From assembly GCF_000422385.1 (NCBI RefSeq), contig NZ_AULR01000004.1:143977-207976 (forward strand): a stretch of DNA of 64,000 bases, written 5' to 3'. Position 1 is the first letter of the stretch. Each line of letters starts with the position of its first letter. The position numbers and the translations under genes were made by a program. Source of the stretch: Microbacterium indicum DSM 19969. Its GTDB lineage: Bacteria > Actinomycetota > Actinomycetes > Actinomycetales > Microbacteriaceae. The notes below the pieces were generated by a model. It made no database searches and was not told the DNA's origin. It was given only the letters and a program-made list of their open reading frames with translations. This document shows, piece after piece, positions 31,925 to 40,342 of this stretch.

Positions 31925-34632
31925 CGACCGCCACCCCCGTGCGCCCGCCCCTCGAACCGTTCGAGCAGGGCGCCGTGCGCCTCGGCGAGGGGAGCGCGTT
32001 CCTCCGCGCGCGGGAGGCGATGCTCGAACTCGCGCGGGCGTATCCCGTCGACCGGCTCCTCGCGGTCTTCCGGGCGAACGCGGGGCTCGACACCTTCGGC
32101 GCCGAGCCGCCCGGCGCGTGGGAGGGCTTCGGCCACCCGCAGGAGGAGGCCTGGGGCGAGGCCGACTACCCCGGCGCCGAGCGCGCCCAGACGGCCAACC
32201 TGCTGCGCGGCCACTACGCGGGGCACTTCCTGTCGATGCTCGCGATCGCCGCGGCGGCCGAGGACGACGAGGCCCTCCGCGCGAAGGTCGCCGCGATGGT
32301 CGACGGCCTCGGCGAGGTCCAGGCGGCGCTCGCCGCGACGGGCCGCTTCTCGCACCCCGGCTTCCTCGCGGCCTACGGCGAGTGGCAGTTCGCCCGGCTG
32401 GAGGAGTACGCGCCGTACGGCGAGATCTGGGCGCCCTACTACACGTGCCACAAGATCATGGCCGGCCTGCTCGACGCGCACGAGCTCACGGGCAGCGAGC
32501 GCGCTCTCGAGATCGTCACGGCGATGGGGGCGTGGGTCGCGCACCGGCTGTCGCGGCTCGACGGCGCGCGGATCCAGCGGATGTGGAGCCTGTACATCGC
32601 CGGCGAGTACGGCGGCATGAACGAGACGCTCGCGCGGCTCAGCCGGGTGACGGGTGACGCGCGCCTCCTCGAGGTCGCGCGCCTCTTCGATCAGGAGCCG
32701 CTGATCGAGGCCGGCGTCCGCGGCGACGACATCCTGACGGACATGCACGCGAACCAGCACCTCCCGCAGCTCGTCGGGTACGTGCGCGAGTACGAGCTGA
32801 CGGGCGAGCGCCGTTACCTCGACGCCGTCGTCGGACTGTGGGACATGATCGTCCCCGGCCGCGTGTACGCGCACGGCGGCACGGGCGAGAGCGAGCTGTG
32901 GGGCCCGCCCGACACCGTCGCGGGCGACATCGGCCGCCGCAACGCCGAGACGTGCGCGACGTACAACCTGCTGAAGATCGCGCGCCTGCTCTTTCAGCAC
33001 ACGCGCGATCCGAAGTACATGGCGTACTACGAGAACGCCGCGCTCAACCACATCCTCGCCTCGCGCCGCGACGTCCGGTCGCTCGAGAGCCCCGAGGTGA
33101 CCTACATGTTCCCCGTCGACCCGGGCGCGCTCCCCGAGTTCGACAACACGGGAACGTGCTGCGGAGGCACGGGGCTCGAGAACCACGTCACGAACCACGA
33201 CACGGTGTTCTTCCGCGACGCCTCGGGCGCCCCGGAGCTCTGGGTCAACCTCCTCACGCCCGCGCGCCTGGCATGGGACGCGCAGGGCGTCGACGTCCGG
33301 ATCGAGGGCGGCGTCCCCGGGGGACGCGCGCGCCTGACGGTCGTCCCCCACGGCGCCGAGGCGCGCGAGCTCTCGGTCCGCGTGCGCATCCCGTCGTGGG
33401 TGCGCGGGAGCGCCCTCCTGACGGTGGGCGGCGACCGGATCAGCGGCGAGCCGGGCTCGTACGTCGAGATCCGGCGCGCGTGGGCTCGCGGCGACGTCCT
33501 CGAGATCGATGCGCCCGCCTCGCTCGTCGCCGATGGCGCGATCGACGACGCGGGTCTGCAGGCCGTTCGCCTCGGGCCGAGCCTGCTCGTCGCCCGCAGC
33601 GATGCCACGACGGCGCTCGACGTCCCCCTCTCCGCGCGGCGCGCCCTCGGCGGGCGCATCGTCGCCGACGCCGAGGGCGACGAGGGCGGGGCTCGGATCG
33701 GCGGCGTCGCCTACGAGCCGATCTGGACGGGCGGCGACCGCAGGTACCACATGTACGTGCGCGACCGCTCGCGCACCATCGGGTTCGCGGGCGCCGAGAC
33801 GGGTGTCGCACTGCGCGAGCGGCCCGACGGATCCTCGCTCGTCTCCGACGTGTGGCGCGCCCCCGAGCCGGGGTCGCGCGACGCGTTCCTCGACCGGGTC
33901 CTCGCGGCCGTCCTGGCCGCCCGGGAGGACGGGCTCCTCGCCCGAGACGAGCTCGACGTCGTGCTCGCGGCCGCTGCCCGCGCCGACGTCGACGGCTCGG
34001 GCCGCGCGTGGGGATCGCGCGTGGAGACAGGCGACGACGCCGGGTGGAGGCATGAAGGCGACGTCGTCGCGTGGGCGATCCCGCGCGCGCTCGCCGAGAC
34101 GCCGGTGCCTCCCGCGGTCGTCATCGAGACCGAGCGGCCGCCCGCGGCGTCCGGCTGGCACACCGCGTCCCCCGTCGTGCGGGTCTCCGCCGTCGACCTC
34201 GGCGCGCCGGGCGCGACCGATCCAGCGATCGACGTCCGGGTGGTCCGCGGCTCGGAGGCCGGCGACTGGGGTCCGTACCGCGCACCCTTCTCCGTCGCGG
34301 GGGAGGGCGCCGTCCGCGTCGAGGCGCGCGCGGTGACGGCCGGGGGACGGACGGGTTCGGCCGCGCTCGATCTCTCGATCGACACCGATCCGCCCCGCGC
34401 CGAGGCGCGCGTCCGGATCCTCGGATCGAGCGCCGAGATCGACCTGCGCGCCGACGATTCCGTCTCGGGGCTCGAACGGATCCAGTGGGGAGGGGAGGAC
34501 ACCTTCTGGGCCACCTACCAGGAGGCCTTCGTGCGCAGCCTCGGCGACGCCGAGCAGGTGCTCGAGTTCTCGGCCACCGACCGCGCGGGAAACGAGTCGG
34601 CGCGGCAGCGCGTGGTTCTTCCGGCGAGATGA
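31921..34632 (+). CDS. Beta-L-arabinofuranosidase, GH127 (DUF1680), with C-terminal extension
   Basis: 903 aa, against 658 aa for HypBA1 of Bifidobacterium longum. The Zn site and nucleophile of GH127 are present with the same spacing: Glu343 and Cys345 in NAETCATYN, and Cys413-Cys414 in GTCCGGTG (Glu338, Cys340, Cys417, Cys418 in HypBA1; the first Cys of the pair is the nucleophile). The family removes beta-linked L-arabinofuranose, as found on hydroxyproline in plant extensins. There is no signal peptide, so it acts inside the cell. The last about 220 residues look like two Ig-like beta-sandwich domains ending in RAGNESARQRVV. GTGA overlap with the peptidase gene. Confidence 0.9.
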   Translation: MTTATPVRPPLEPFEQGAVRLGEGSAFLRAREAMLELARAYPVDRLLAVFRANAGLDTFGAEPPGAWEGFGHPQEEAWGEADYPGAERAQTANLLRGHYAGHFLSMLAIAAAAEDDEALRAKVAAMVDGLGEVQAALAATGRFSHPGFLAAYGEWQFARLEEYAPYGEIWAPYYTCHKIMAGLLDAHELTGSERALEIVTAMGAWVAHRLSRLDGARIQRMWSLYIAGEYGGMNETLARLSRVTGDARLLEVARLFDQEPLIEAGVRGDDILTDMHANQHLPQLVGYVREYELTGERRYLDAVVGLWDMIVPGRVYAHGGTGESELWGPPDTVAGDIGRRNAETCATYNLLKIARLLFQHTRDPKYMAYYENAALNHILASRRDVRSLESPEVTYMFPVDPGALPEFDNTGTCCGGTGLENHVTNHDTVFFRDASGAPELWVNLLTPARLAWDAQGVDVRIEGGVPGGRARLTVVPHGAEARELSVRVRIPSWVRGSALLTVGGDRISGEPGSYVEIRRAWARGDVLEIDAPASLVADGAIDDAGLQAVRLGPSLLVARSDATTALDVPLSARRALGGRIVADAEGDEGGARIGGVAYEPIWTGGDRRYHMYVRDRSRTIGFAGAETGVALRERPDGSSLVSDVWRAPEPGSRDAFLDRVLAAVLAAREDGLLARDELDVVLAAAARADVDGSGRAWGSRVETGDDAGWRHEGDVVAWAIPRALAETPVPPAVVIETERPPAASGWHTASPVVRVSAVDLGAPGATDPAIDVRVVRGSEAGDWGPYRAPFSVAGEGAVRVEARAVTAGGRTGSAALDLSIDTDPPRAEARVRILGSSAEIDLRADDSVSGLERIQWGGEDTFWATYQEAFVRSLGDAEQVLEFSATDRAGNESARQRVVLPAR

Positions 34633-34670
34633 GACCCGCTCCGCGATGGACAGAACGGGCGAATCAGCAT

Positions 34671-34686
34671 TACAATTGCAATTGTA
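34671..34686. promoter_or_regulatory. Perfect 16-bp palindrome, likely operator of the hydroxyproline operon
   Basis: TACAATTGCAATTGTA, a perfect palindrome and the most AT-rich spot in the region, 22 bp upstream of the deaminase ATG in a 76-bp gap. GntR/FCD regulators bind such sites. The regulator gene at 36735 in the same operon is the natural candidate. AGAAAGG (34695-34701) serves as ribosome site. Confidence 0.65.
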
Positions 34687-34708
34687 GTTACGGCAGAAAG
34701 GCCATCCC

Positions 34709-35617
34709 ATGACAGAGCGAAAGCCGTGGCACGGCGTCAACCTCGCGACCACCCTTCCGTTCCGCGAGGACTTCTCCGTCGCCTACGACGCGTATGCGGA
34801 GCACATCCGCTTCGTGACCGACAACGGCGTGACGGGGATCATCCCGAACGGGTCCCTCGGCGAGTACCAGACGCTGACGGAGGAGGAGAGGAAGCAGGTC
34901 TTCCTCACCGCCGTCGAAGCGGCGCCCGACGGGGTCGCCGTGATCCCGGGCGTCGGCGCGTACGGCGCCCTCGAGAGCGTCCGCCTCGCGGAGCACGCCG
35001 CGGCGAACGGGGCGCCGGCCGTGATGCTCCTGCCGCCGAACGCGTACCGGGCCAGCGACGACGAGGTCGTCGAGCACTTCCGCCGCGTCGCGGCCGTCGG
35101 ACTCCCGGTGCTCGCGTACAACAACCCGATCGACACGAAGATCGATCTGCGCCCCGATCTCCTCGCGCGCATGTACGAGGAGGGCCTGATCGTCTCCGTC
35201 AAGGAGTTCTCGGGAGACGTCCGTCACGCGTACGAGATCCACGAGCAGGCGCCGGGGCTCGACGTCTCGATCGGATCCGACGACGTGGTCCTCGAGCTCG
35301 GCATCAACGGCGCCGTCGGATGGGTCGCGGGGTACCCCAACGCGATCCCCGCCGCGACGGTCGAGCTCTACGAGCTCTCGACCTCGGGCGACCCCGTGAA
35401 GTGGGCGCGCGCGCACGAGATCTATCGCGACCTGCACCCCCTGCTGCGCTGGGACTCGAAGACCTGGTTCGTCCAGGCGATCAAGCTCTCGCAGGAGGTC
35501 GCGGGCGTCGCGCCCGCCGGCATCACGACGCGCCCGCCGCGCCTGCCCTTGCCCGACGACGTCCGCGCCCGCATCATCTCCGACACGGAGTCGGTGCTCG
35601 CCCAGGGCTATCGTTGA
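34709..35617 (+). CDS. Pyrroline-4-hydroxy-2-carboxylate deaminase (DHDPS/NAL family)
   Basis: 302-aa TIM barrel of the dihydrodipicolinate synthase family. Schiff-base Lys165 in SVKEFSGD; the partner Tyr is in VLAYNNP near residue 137; the substrate loop is NGSLGEYQTLTEEER. A DHDPS acting in lysine synthesis would have the GTTGE loop; GSLGE with a hydroxyproline operon fits the deaminase (HypD/LhpC), which turns 1-pyrroline-4-hydroxy-2-carboxylate into 2-oxoglutarate semialdehyde and ammonia. It is the first gene of the operon under the palindrome. The exact family function is inferred from context. Confidence 0.85.
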   Translation: MTERKPWHGVNLATTLPFREDFSVAYDAYAEHIRFVTDNGVTGIIPNGSLGEYQTLTEEERKQVFLTAVEAAPDGVAVIPGVGAYGALESVRLAEHAAANGAPAVMLLPPNAYRASDDEVVEHFRRVAAVGLPVLAYNNPIDTKIDLRPDLLARMYEEGLIVSVKEFSGDVRHAYEIHEQAPGLDVSIGSDDVVLELGINGAVGWVAGYPNAIPAATVELYELSTSGDPVKWARAHEIYRDLHPLLRWDSKTWFVQAIKLSQEVAGVAPAGITTRPPRLPLPDDVRARIISDTESVLAQGYR

Positions 35618-35632
35618 CGTCCTGACGAGGAG

Positions 35633-36640
35633 ATGACCGTGCGGACGAAGCACATCTACCACGCCGTCGACTCCCACACCGAGGGGATGCCGACGCGGGT
35701 CATCACGGGCGGCGTCGGCACGATCCCGGGATCGACGATGGAGGAGCGACGCCAGTGGTTCATGGCGAACCACGACGGCCTGCGCCGGCTGCTCATGAAC
35801 GAGCCGCGCGGGCACAGCGCCATGAGCGGCGCGATCCTCCAGCCCGCGACGCGGCCGGACGCCGATTACGGCGTGCTCTACATCGAGGTCTCCGGATGCC
35901 TGCCGATGTGCGGGCACGGGACGATCGGGGTTGCGACGGTGCTCGTCGAGACGGGCATGGTGCCCGTGGTCGAGCCGGTCACGACGATCCGGCTCGACAC
36001 CCCGGCGGGTCTCGTGACGGCCGAGGTCGCGGTGCACGACGGCCACGCCGAGAGCGTGACGATCCGCAACGTGGCCTCCTTCGCGGTGGGGCTCGGACGC
36101 GTCGTCGATGTGCCGGGCTACGGCGAGGTGCGGTACGACCTCGCGTTCGGCGGCAACTTCTACGCGATCGTCGAGCTCGAGGCGCTCGGCCTCCCGTTCG
36201 ACCGCGCGCACAAGGACGACCTGCTGGCGGCGGGGCTGGCGATCATGGCCGCGATCGACGCGCAGGATGAGCCGGTCCACCCCCTGGACCCGGGCATCCG
36301 CGGCTGCCATCACGTCTACCTGCAGGCTCCCGGGTCGACGGCGCGGCACTCGCGGCACGCGATGGCGATCCACCCGGGGTGGTTCGACCGGTCGCCGTGC
36401 GGCACGGGGACGAGCGCACGCATGGCGCAGCTCCACGCGCGCGGCGAGCTCGCCCTCGGCGCCGACTTCGTCAACGAGTCGTTCATCGGCACGCGGTTCA
36501 CGGGCAGGCTCGTCGAGGAGACGGAGGTCGCGGGGATCCCGGCCGTCGTCCCGACCGTGACGGGCCGCGCGTGGGTGACGGGCACAGCGCAGTACATGCT
36601 CGACCCGACCGACCCGTTCCCGGAGGGGTTCCAGCTGTGA
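35633..36640 (+). CDS. 4-hydroxyproline 2-epimerase (proline racemase family)
   Basis: 335 aa. Two catalytic cysteines: Cys93 in GCLPMCGHGTIG and Cys256 in SPCGTGTSA. The second Cys (not Thr) separates the epimerase from trans-3-hydroxyproline dehydratases, and VDSHTEGMP is also typical. It epimerises trans-4-hydroxy-L-proline to cis-4-hydroxy-D-proline without a cofactor, the first step of hydroxyproline use. A GAGGAG site is before the ATG. Followed at once by a small frame that overlaps its stop. Confidence 0.92.
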   Translation: MTVRTKHIYHAVDSHTEGMPTRVITGGVGTIPGSTMEERRQWFMANHDGLRRLLMNEPRGHSAMSGAILQPATRPDADYGVLYIEVSGCLPMCGHGTIGVATVLVETGMVPVVEPVTTIRLDTPAGLVTAEVAVHDGHAESVTIRNVASFAVGLGRVVDVPGYGEVRYDLAFGGNFYAIVELEALGLPFDRAHKDDLLAAGLAIMAAIDAQDEPVHPLDPGIRGCHHVYLQAPGSTARHSRHAMAIHPGWFDRSPCGTGTSARMAQLHARGELALGADFVNESFIGTRFTGRLVEETEVAGIPAVVPTVTGRAWVTGTAQYMLDPTDPFPEGFQL

Positions 36641-36738
36641 CGGCGGGGATGTCCTGGGAGGATCGGGCTATCGCAGAGCACGTCATGGCCGTGCTCGCGC
36701 CATCGGGAGCCGCGGGCTCCGAGGAGGAGAAGTCGTGA
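36637..36738 (+). CDS. Possible small protein, 33 aa, between epimerase and regulator
   Basis: A GTG overlaps the epimerase stop (GTGA) and the frame ends in a TGA that overlaps the GTG of the regulator at 36735. It would encode VTAGMSWEDRAIAEHVMAVL, then a short acidic tail ending EEEKS; an inner ATG (36649) gives 29 aa. The first half could be an amphipathic helix. Both stop/start overlaps fit translational coupling in an operon where every other pair overlaps likewise. It may alternatively be only untranslated spacer holding the GAGGAGGAGAAG ribosome site of the next gene. Confidence 0.4.
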   Translation: MTAGMSWEDRAIAEHVMAVLAPSGAAGSEEEKS

Positions 36739-37421
36739 GCACACCCATCGCGCGCAACGTCGTCCGGCTGAAGAAGCAGCCGAGCATCCGGGACACCGTC
36801 AAGAGCGCGCTCCGCTCGGCGATCATCAGCGGCGAGCTGCAGCCGGGCACGGTGCACTCGGGCCCGAGCCTCGCCGGGCAGTTCGGCGTCTCGGCGACCC
36901 CGATCCGCGAGGCGATGCTCGACCTGGCCCGCGAGGGCCTCGTCGTGGCGATGCCGAACCGGGGCTTCCAGATCACCGACGTCTCGGAGCAGGACCTCGC
37001 CGAGGTCACGCAGCTGCGCCTCATGATCGAGCCGCCCGCCGTCGAGATCATCACGCCGAAGCTCCCGGACGACGCGTTCCCCGCGCTGCGCGAGCAGTGC
37101 GACCGCATCGTGCGCTTCGCGGAGCAGGGCGACCTCGTCAGCTACCTGACGGAGGACAATGACTTCCACCTCGCGCTCCTCAGCTACACGGGGAACAGGC
37201 GCCTCGCCGACCTCGTGTCGTCGCTGCGCTCGCAGACGCGTCTGTTCGGCCTCGCCGCCCTGCACAGGCAGGGCCGCCTCGCCGCGTCGGCGCGCGAGCA
37301 CCACGCGATCCTCGACGCGATCGAGGCGCGCGACGCGGCCCGCGCGCGCGACCTCGTGACGGGGCACATCGAGCACGTGCTGACCGACTGGTCGGCGTCC
37401 GACGCGGCCGAGACCGCGTGA
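36735..37421 (+). CDS. GntR-family regulator (FCD), hydroxyproline operon
   Basis: 228 aa. N-terminal winged helix (about residues 15-80, with AIISGELQPGTVHSGPSLAGQFGVSATPIREAM split around the recognition helix), then an FCD effector domain with the ENDFHLALLSYTGN helix, which carries the metal-binding Asp and His, and EHHAILDAIEARD. GTG start, with GAGGAGGAGAAG before it. It lies inside the operon, so it probably autoregulates through the palindrome at 34671 and may also act at 22305. Likely ligand: a hydroxyproline intermediate. Confidence 0.9.
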   Translation: MSTPIARNVVRLKKQPSIRDTVKSALRSAIISGELQPGTVHSGPSLAGQFGVSATPIREAMLDLAREGLVVAMPNRGFQITDVSEQDLAEVTQLRLMIEPPAVEIITPKLPDDAFPALREQCDRIVRFAEQGDLVSYLTEDNDFHLALLSYTGNRRLADLVSSLRSQTRLFGLAALHRQGRLAASAREHHAILDAIEARDAARARDLVTGHIEHVLTDWSASDAAETA

Positions 37422-38578
37422 GGTCCCGTTCGGCCGACGTCGTCGTCATCGGCGCCGGGATCATGGGGGCGGCGACGGCGTACTTCGCCGCGGCGGCCGG
37501 CCTCCGGGTGATCCTCGTGGAGCGCGGCGGGATCGCGGCGGGAACCAGCAGCCGCTGCGAGGGGAACCTGCTCGTCTCGGACAAGGAGCTGGGGCCCGAG
37601 CTCGAGCTGACCCTCTACTCCCAGCGGGTCTGGCGCGAGGACCTCGCCGAGCACGCCGACGCGTGGGAGTTCGAGACGAAGGGCGGCATCATCGTCGCCG
37701 AGGATCCGGAGACCACCGTCGTCCTCGAGAAGCTCGCGGCCCACCAGCGCTCCCTCGGCATCGAGGTCGAGCTGCTGGGCGACATCGACGCCGTCCGCGA
37801 GCTCGAACCCTACGCGAACCCGGCCCTCTCGAGCGGCGCGTTCTATCCGGGCGATGCGCAGATCCAGCCGATCCTCGCGACCCATCACCTGATCCGCCTC
37901 GCGCGCGGACTCGGGACCGAACTCCTCCTCCGCACGCCCGTCGAGGAGCTCGTCACGCGCGGAGGCCGCGCCGTCGGGGTGCGGACGCCGGACGGCGTCA
38001 TCTCCGCAGGCGCCGTCGTGAACTGCGCGGGGCCGTGGGCCGGAGAGGTCGCGGGGCTCGCGGGGCTCGACCTGCCCGTCATGCCGCGCCGCGGGTTCGT
38101 CCTCGTGACCGAGCCCGTTCCCGTCACGATCCACCACAAGGTGTATTCGGCGGGCTACGTCGGCGACGTCGCGAGCGCCGACGCGGTCCTGCAGGTCTCG
38201 CCCGTCGTCGAGGGAACGCCGAGCGGCACCGTGCTCCTCGGGTCGAGCCGAGAGCGCGTGGGGTTCGACACCTCCTTCTCGCAGGAAGCCGTCGCCCGGA
38301 TCGCCCAGGCGGCGGTGCGGCTGTTCCCGGCGCTCGCCGACCTCGCGCTCCTGCGGACGTACTCGGGCTTCCGGCCGTACTGCCCCGACCACCTTCCCGT
38401 CATCGGCGAGGACGCCCGCCTCCCCGGGCTCTGGCACGCGGGTGGCCAGGAGGGCGCGGGGATCGGCCTCTCGGTCGGGATCGCCAAGCTGCTCGCGCAG
38501 GCGCTCTCCGGTGCCGCGCCCGACATGGACCTCGCGCCGTTCCGGCCCGACCGATTCGCAGAGAGGCTCGCGGCATGA
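37418..38578 (+). CDS. D-hydroxyproline dehydrogenase, FAD subunit (DAO family)
   Basis: 386 aa. FAD Rossmann motif VVVIGAGIMGAATAYFAA (residues about 8-25), a D-amino-acid-oxidase-like fold with SSRCEGNLL near the flavin, and C-terminal HAGGQEGAGIGLSVGIAK. It matches the beta/catalytic subunit of heteromeric amine dehydrogenases (HcnC, LhpB-like). With the [2Fe-2S] protein and the second flavoprotein downstream it should oxidise cis-4-hydroxy-D-proline to 1-pyrroline-4-hydroxy-2-carboxylate. GTGA overlap with the regulator, ATGA with the next gene. Confidence 0.87.
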   Translation: MRSRSADVVVIGAGIMGAATAYFAAAAGLRVILVERGGIAAGTSSRCEGNLLVSDKELGPELELTLYSQRVWREDLAEHADAWEFETKGGIIVAEDPETTVVLEKLAAHQRSLGIEVELLGDIDAVRELEPYANPALSSGAFYPGDAQIQPILATHHLIRLARGLGTELLLRTPVEELVTRGGRAVGVRTPDGVISAGAVVNCAGPWAGEVAGLAGLDLPVMPRRGFVLVTEPVPVTIHHKVYSAGYVGDVASADAVLQVSPVVEGTPSGTVLLGSSRERVGFDTSFSQEAVARIAQAAVRLFPALADLALLRTYSGFRPYCPDHLPVIGEDARLPGLWHAGGQEGAGIGLSVGIAKLLAQALSGAAPDMDLAPFRPDRFAERLAA

Positions 38579-38871
38579 CCGACGACGCCGGGCGCGCACT
38601 CACGTTCGACGGCTCGCGCATCCCGTTCCACGACGGCCAGACGGTGGGCGGCGCGCTCATGGCGGCCGGGATCACGTCGTGGCGGACCACGCGCCGCGCC
38701 GGCGAGCCGCGCGGCCTCTTCTGCGGGATCGGCGTGTGCTTCGACTGCCTCGTCACGGTCGACGGCCAGCACATGCAGCGCGCGTGCGTGACGCCGGCGC
38801 AGGACGGGCAGGTCGTCGAGAGCACCTCTCCCGCCACCGCGGTCTCGGAACGGGGGCGTCATGGCGCGTGA
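38575..38871 (+). CDS. [2Fe-2S] ferredoxin-like subunit of D-hydroxyproline dehydrogenase
   Basis: 98 aa. Cysteine pattern CGIGVCFDCLV (C-x4-C-x2-C) and a fourth Cys in MQRACVT, the [2Fe-2S] binding set of HcnA-type small subunits. It carries electrons between the two flavoproteins. It overlaps both neighbours (4 and 11 bases). Complete length for this family. Confidence 0.88.
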   Translation: MTDDAGRALTFDGSRIPFHDGQTVGGALMAAGITSWRTTRRAGEPRGLFCGIGVCFDCLVTVDGQHMQRACVTPAQDGQVVESTSPATAVSERGRHGA

Positions 38872-40342
38872 CGGCAGGGCCGATCTCGCGGTCGTCGGCG
38901 CGGGACCCGCGGGCCTCACCGCCGCGGTGACGGCGGCCGGGCAGGGGCTCTCGGTCATGCTCGTGGACGCCGCCGATCAGATCGGGGGCCAGTTCTGGCG
39001 CCACCCCGACGAGCGGCACCTGGAAGCGTTCGCGCGCGACGAGTCGACCGGTCACCACCACTGGGGCAGGTTCGCCGACCTGCGCTCGCGCCTTCGCGCG
39101 GCCGTGCGCGACGGATCCGTGCGGCACGTCACGGGGCGCCAGGTGTGGCGCGCCGAGCGGATCCCCGACGGCTTCGCGCTCCGGACGACGCCCTCCGTCG
39201 GGACGGAACGGCTCCCCGCCGCCGACCGCACCGTGACCGCGAGCCGCCTCATCCTGGCGACGGGCGCGTACGACCGGCAGCTGCCCGTTCCCGGCTGGAC
39301 GCTGCCGGGAGTGATGGCGGCGGGCGGCGTGCAGGCGATGCTCAAGGCGAACCAGGTGGCGGCCGGCCGCAAGGCGGTCGTCGCGGGGACGGGGCCGTTC
39401 CTCCTCTCCGTCGCCGCGGGCCTCGCAGAGGCCGGCGTCGAGGTCGTCGCGGTGTGCGACGCCAACGCGCTCTCGCGCTGGGCGCGGACCCCGGTGCGGG
39501 CCGTGCAGGAACCGGGCAAGCTGCTCGAGGGCGTCTCGTACGCCGCGACCTTCCTGCGCTCGCGCGTCCCGTTCCGCTCGCGCACCGTCGTGACCGAGGT
39601 GCGCGGCGAGGGCCGTGCGTCCGCGGTCGTGCTGCAGAAGGTCGATGCTCGGGGGCGCCCGCGCGCCGGGACGGAACGCGTCATCGAGGCGGATCTCGTC
39701 GCCTTCGGGTGGGGTTTCACGCCTCAGCTCGAGCTCGCCGTCGGGCTCGGGCTCGACACCCGCGTCGACGTCGACTCCTCGCTCGTCGTCACGGTCGACG
39801 ACGCCCAGCGCACCTCTCTGCCCGGGGTCTACGCCGCGGGCGAGGTGACAGGGATCGGCGGCGCCGTCCAGTCGTGCGCGGAGGGGGCGCTCGCAGCGCA
39901 GGCCGCCGCGGCCGACGCCGCGGGTGCCGCGATCGGCCGCGGCGCGGCGCGGCTCCGTCGCCGGATCGCCCGCGGCCGGCGCTTCGCCGTCGGGATGCAC
40001 CGCGCGAGCCCCGTCCCCGAGCGGTGGACCGAATGGCTCGAGCCCGAGACCCTCGTGTGCCGGTGCGAGGAGGTCTCGGCGGCCGAGGCCACCGGCGCCG
40101 TCAGCTGCCTCGGCTCCGACGACGCGCGCGACGTGCGCGTGACGGCTCGCCCCGGGATGGGGTGGTGCCAGGGGCGGGTGTGCGGCTTCGCGCTCTCGAG
40201 CCTCGTCGCGTCCGAGACGGGGCGGAGCGCCGGCGCCGCGGACCTCGAGGCCCTCGTGAGGCGCCCCATCGGAGTGCCCGTGCGCCTCGGCGACATCGCG
40301 GCCCTCGCAGACGACGTATCGGAACGAACGGAGAGAACATGA
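38861..40342 (+). CDS. NAD(P)/FAD oxidoreductase with BFD-like iron-sulfur domain, alpha subunit
   Basis: 493 aa. FAD motif VVGAGPAGLTAAVTAA (residues about 11-26), GGQFWRH, second Rossmann VVAGTGPFLLSVA, and the GVYAAGEVTGIGG FAD segment. The C-terminal 100 residues hold a BFD-like [2Fe-2S] site: CRCEEV and GMGWCQGRVC. This is the HcnB-type alpha subunit, the electron outlet of the dehydrogenase complex. It starts inside the end of the [2Fe-2S] gene (11-bp overlap) and overlaps the next ATG. Confidence 0.88.
   Translation: MARDGRADLAVVGAGPAGLTAAVTAAGQGLSVMLVDAADQIGGQFWRHPDERHLEAFARDESTGHHHWGRFADLRSRLRAAVRDGSVRHVTGRQVWRAERIPDGFALRTTPSVGTERLPAADRTVTASRLILATGAYDRQLPVPGWTLPGVMAAGGVQAMLKANQVAAGRKAVVAGTGPFLLSVAAGLAEAGVEVVAVCDANALSRWARTPVRAVQEPGKLLEGVSYAATFLRSRVPFRSRTVVTEVRGEGRASAVVLQKVDARGRPRAGTERVIEADLVAFGWGFTPQLELAVGLGLDTRVDVDSSLVVTVDDAQRTSLPGVYAAGEVTGIGGAVQSCAEGALAAQAAAADAAGAAIGRGAARLRRRIARGRRFAVGMHRASPVPERWTEWLEPETLVCRCEEVSAAEATGAVSCLGSDDARDVRVTARPGMGWCQGRVCGFALSSLVASETGRSAGAADLEALVRRPIGVPVRLGDIAALADDVSERTERT

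Noticed and set aside
34709..35617. Dihydrodipicolinate synthase (lysine pathway)
   Set aside because: The fold fits, but the loop reads GSLGE and the gene leads a hydroxyproline operon; no lysine genes are near.
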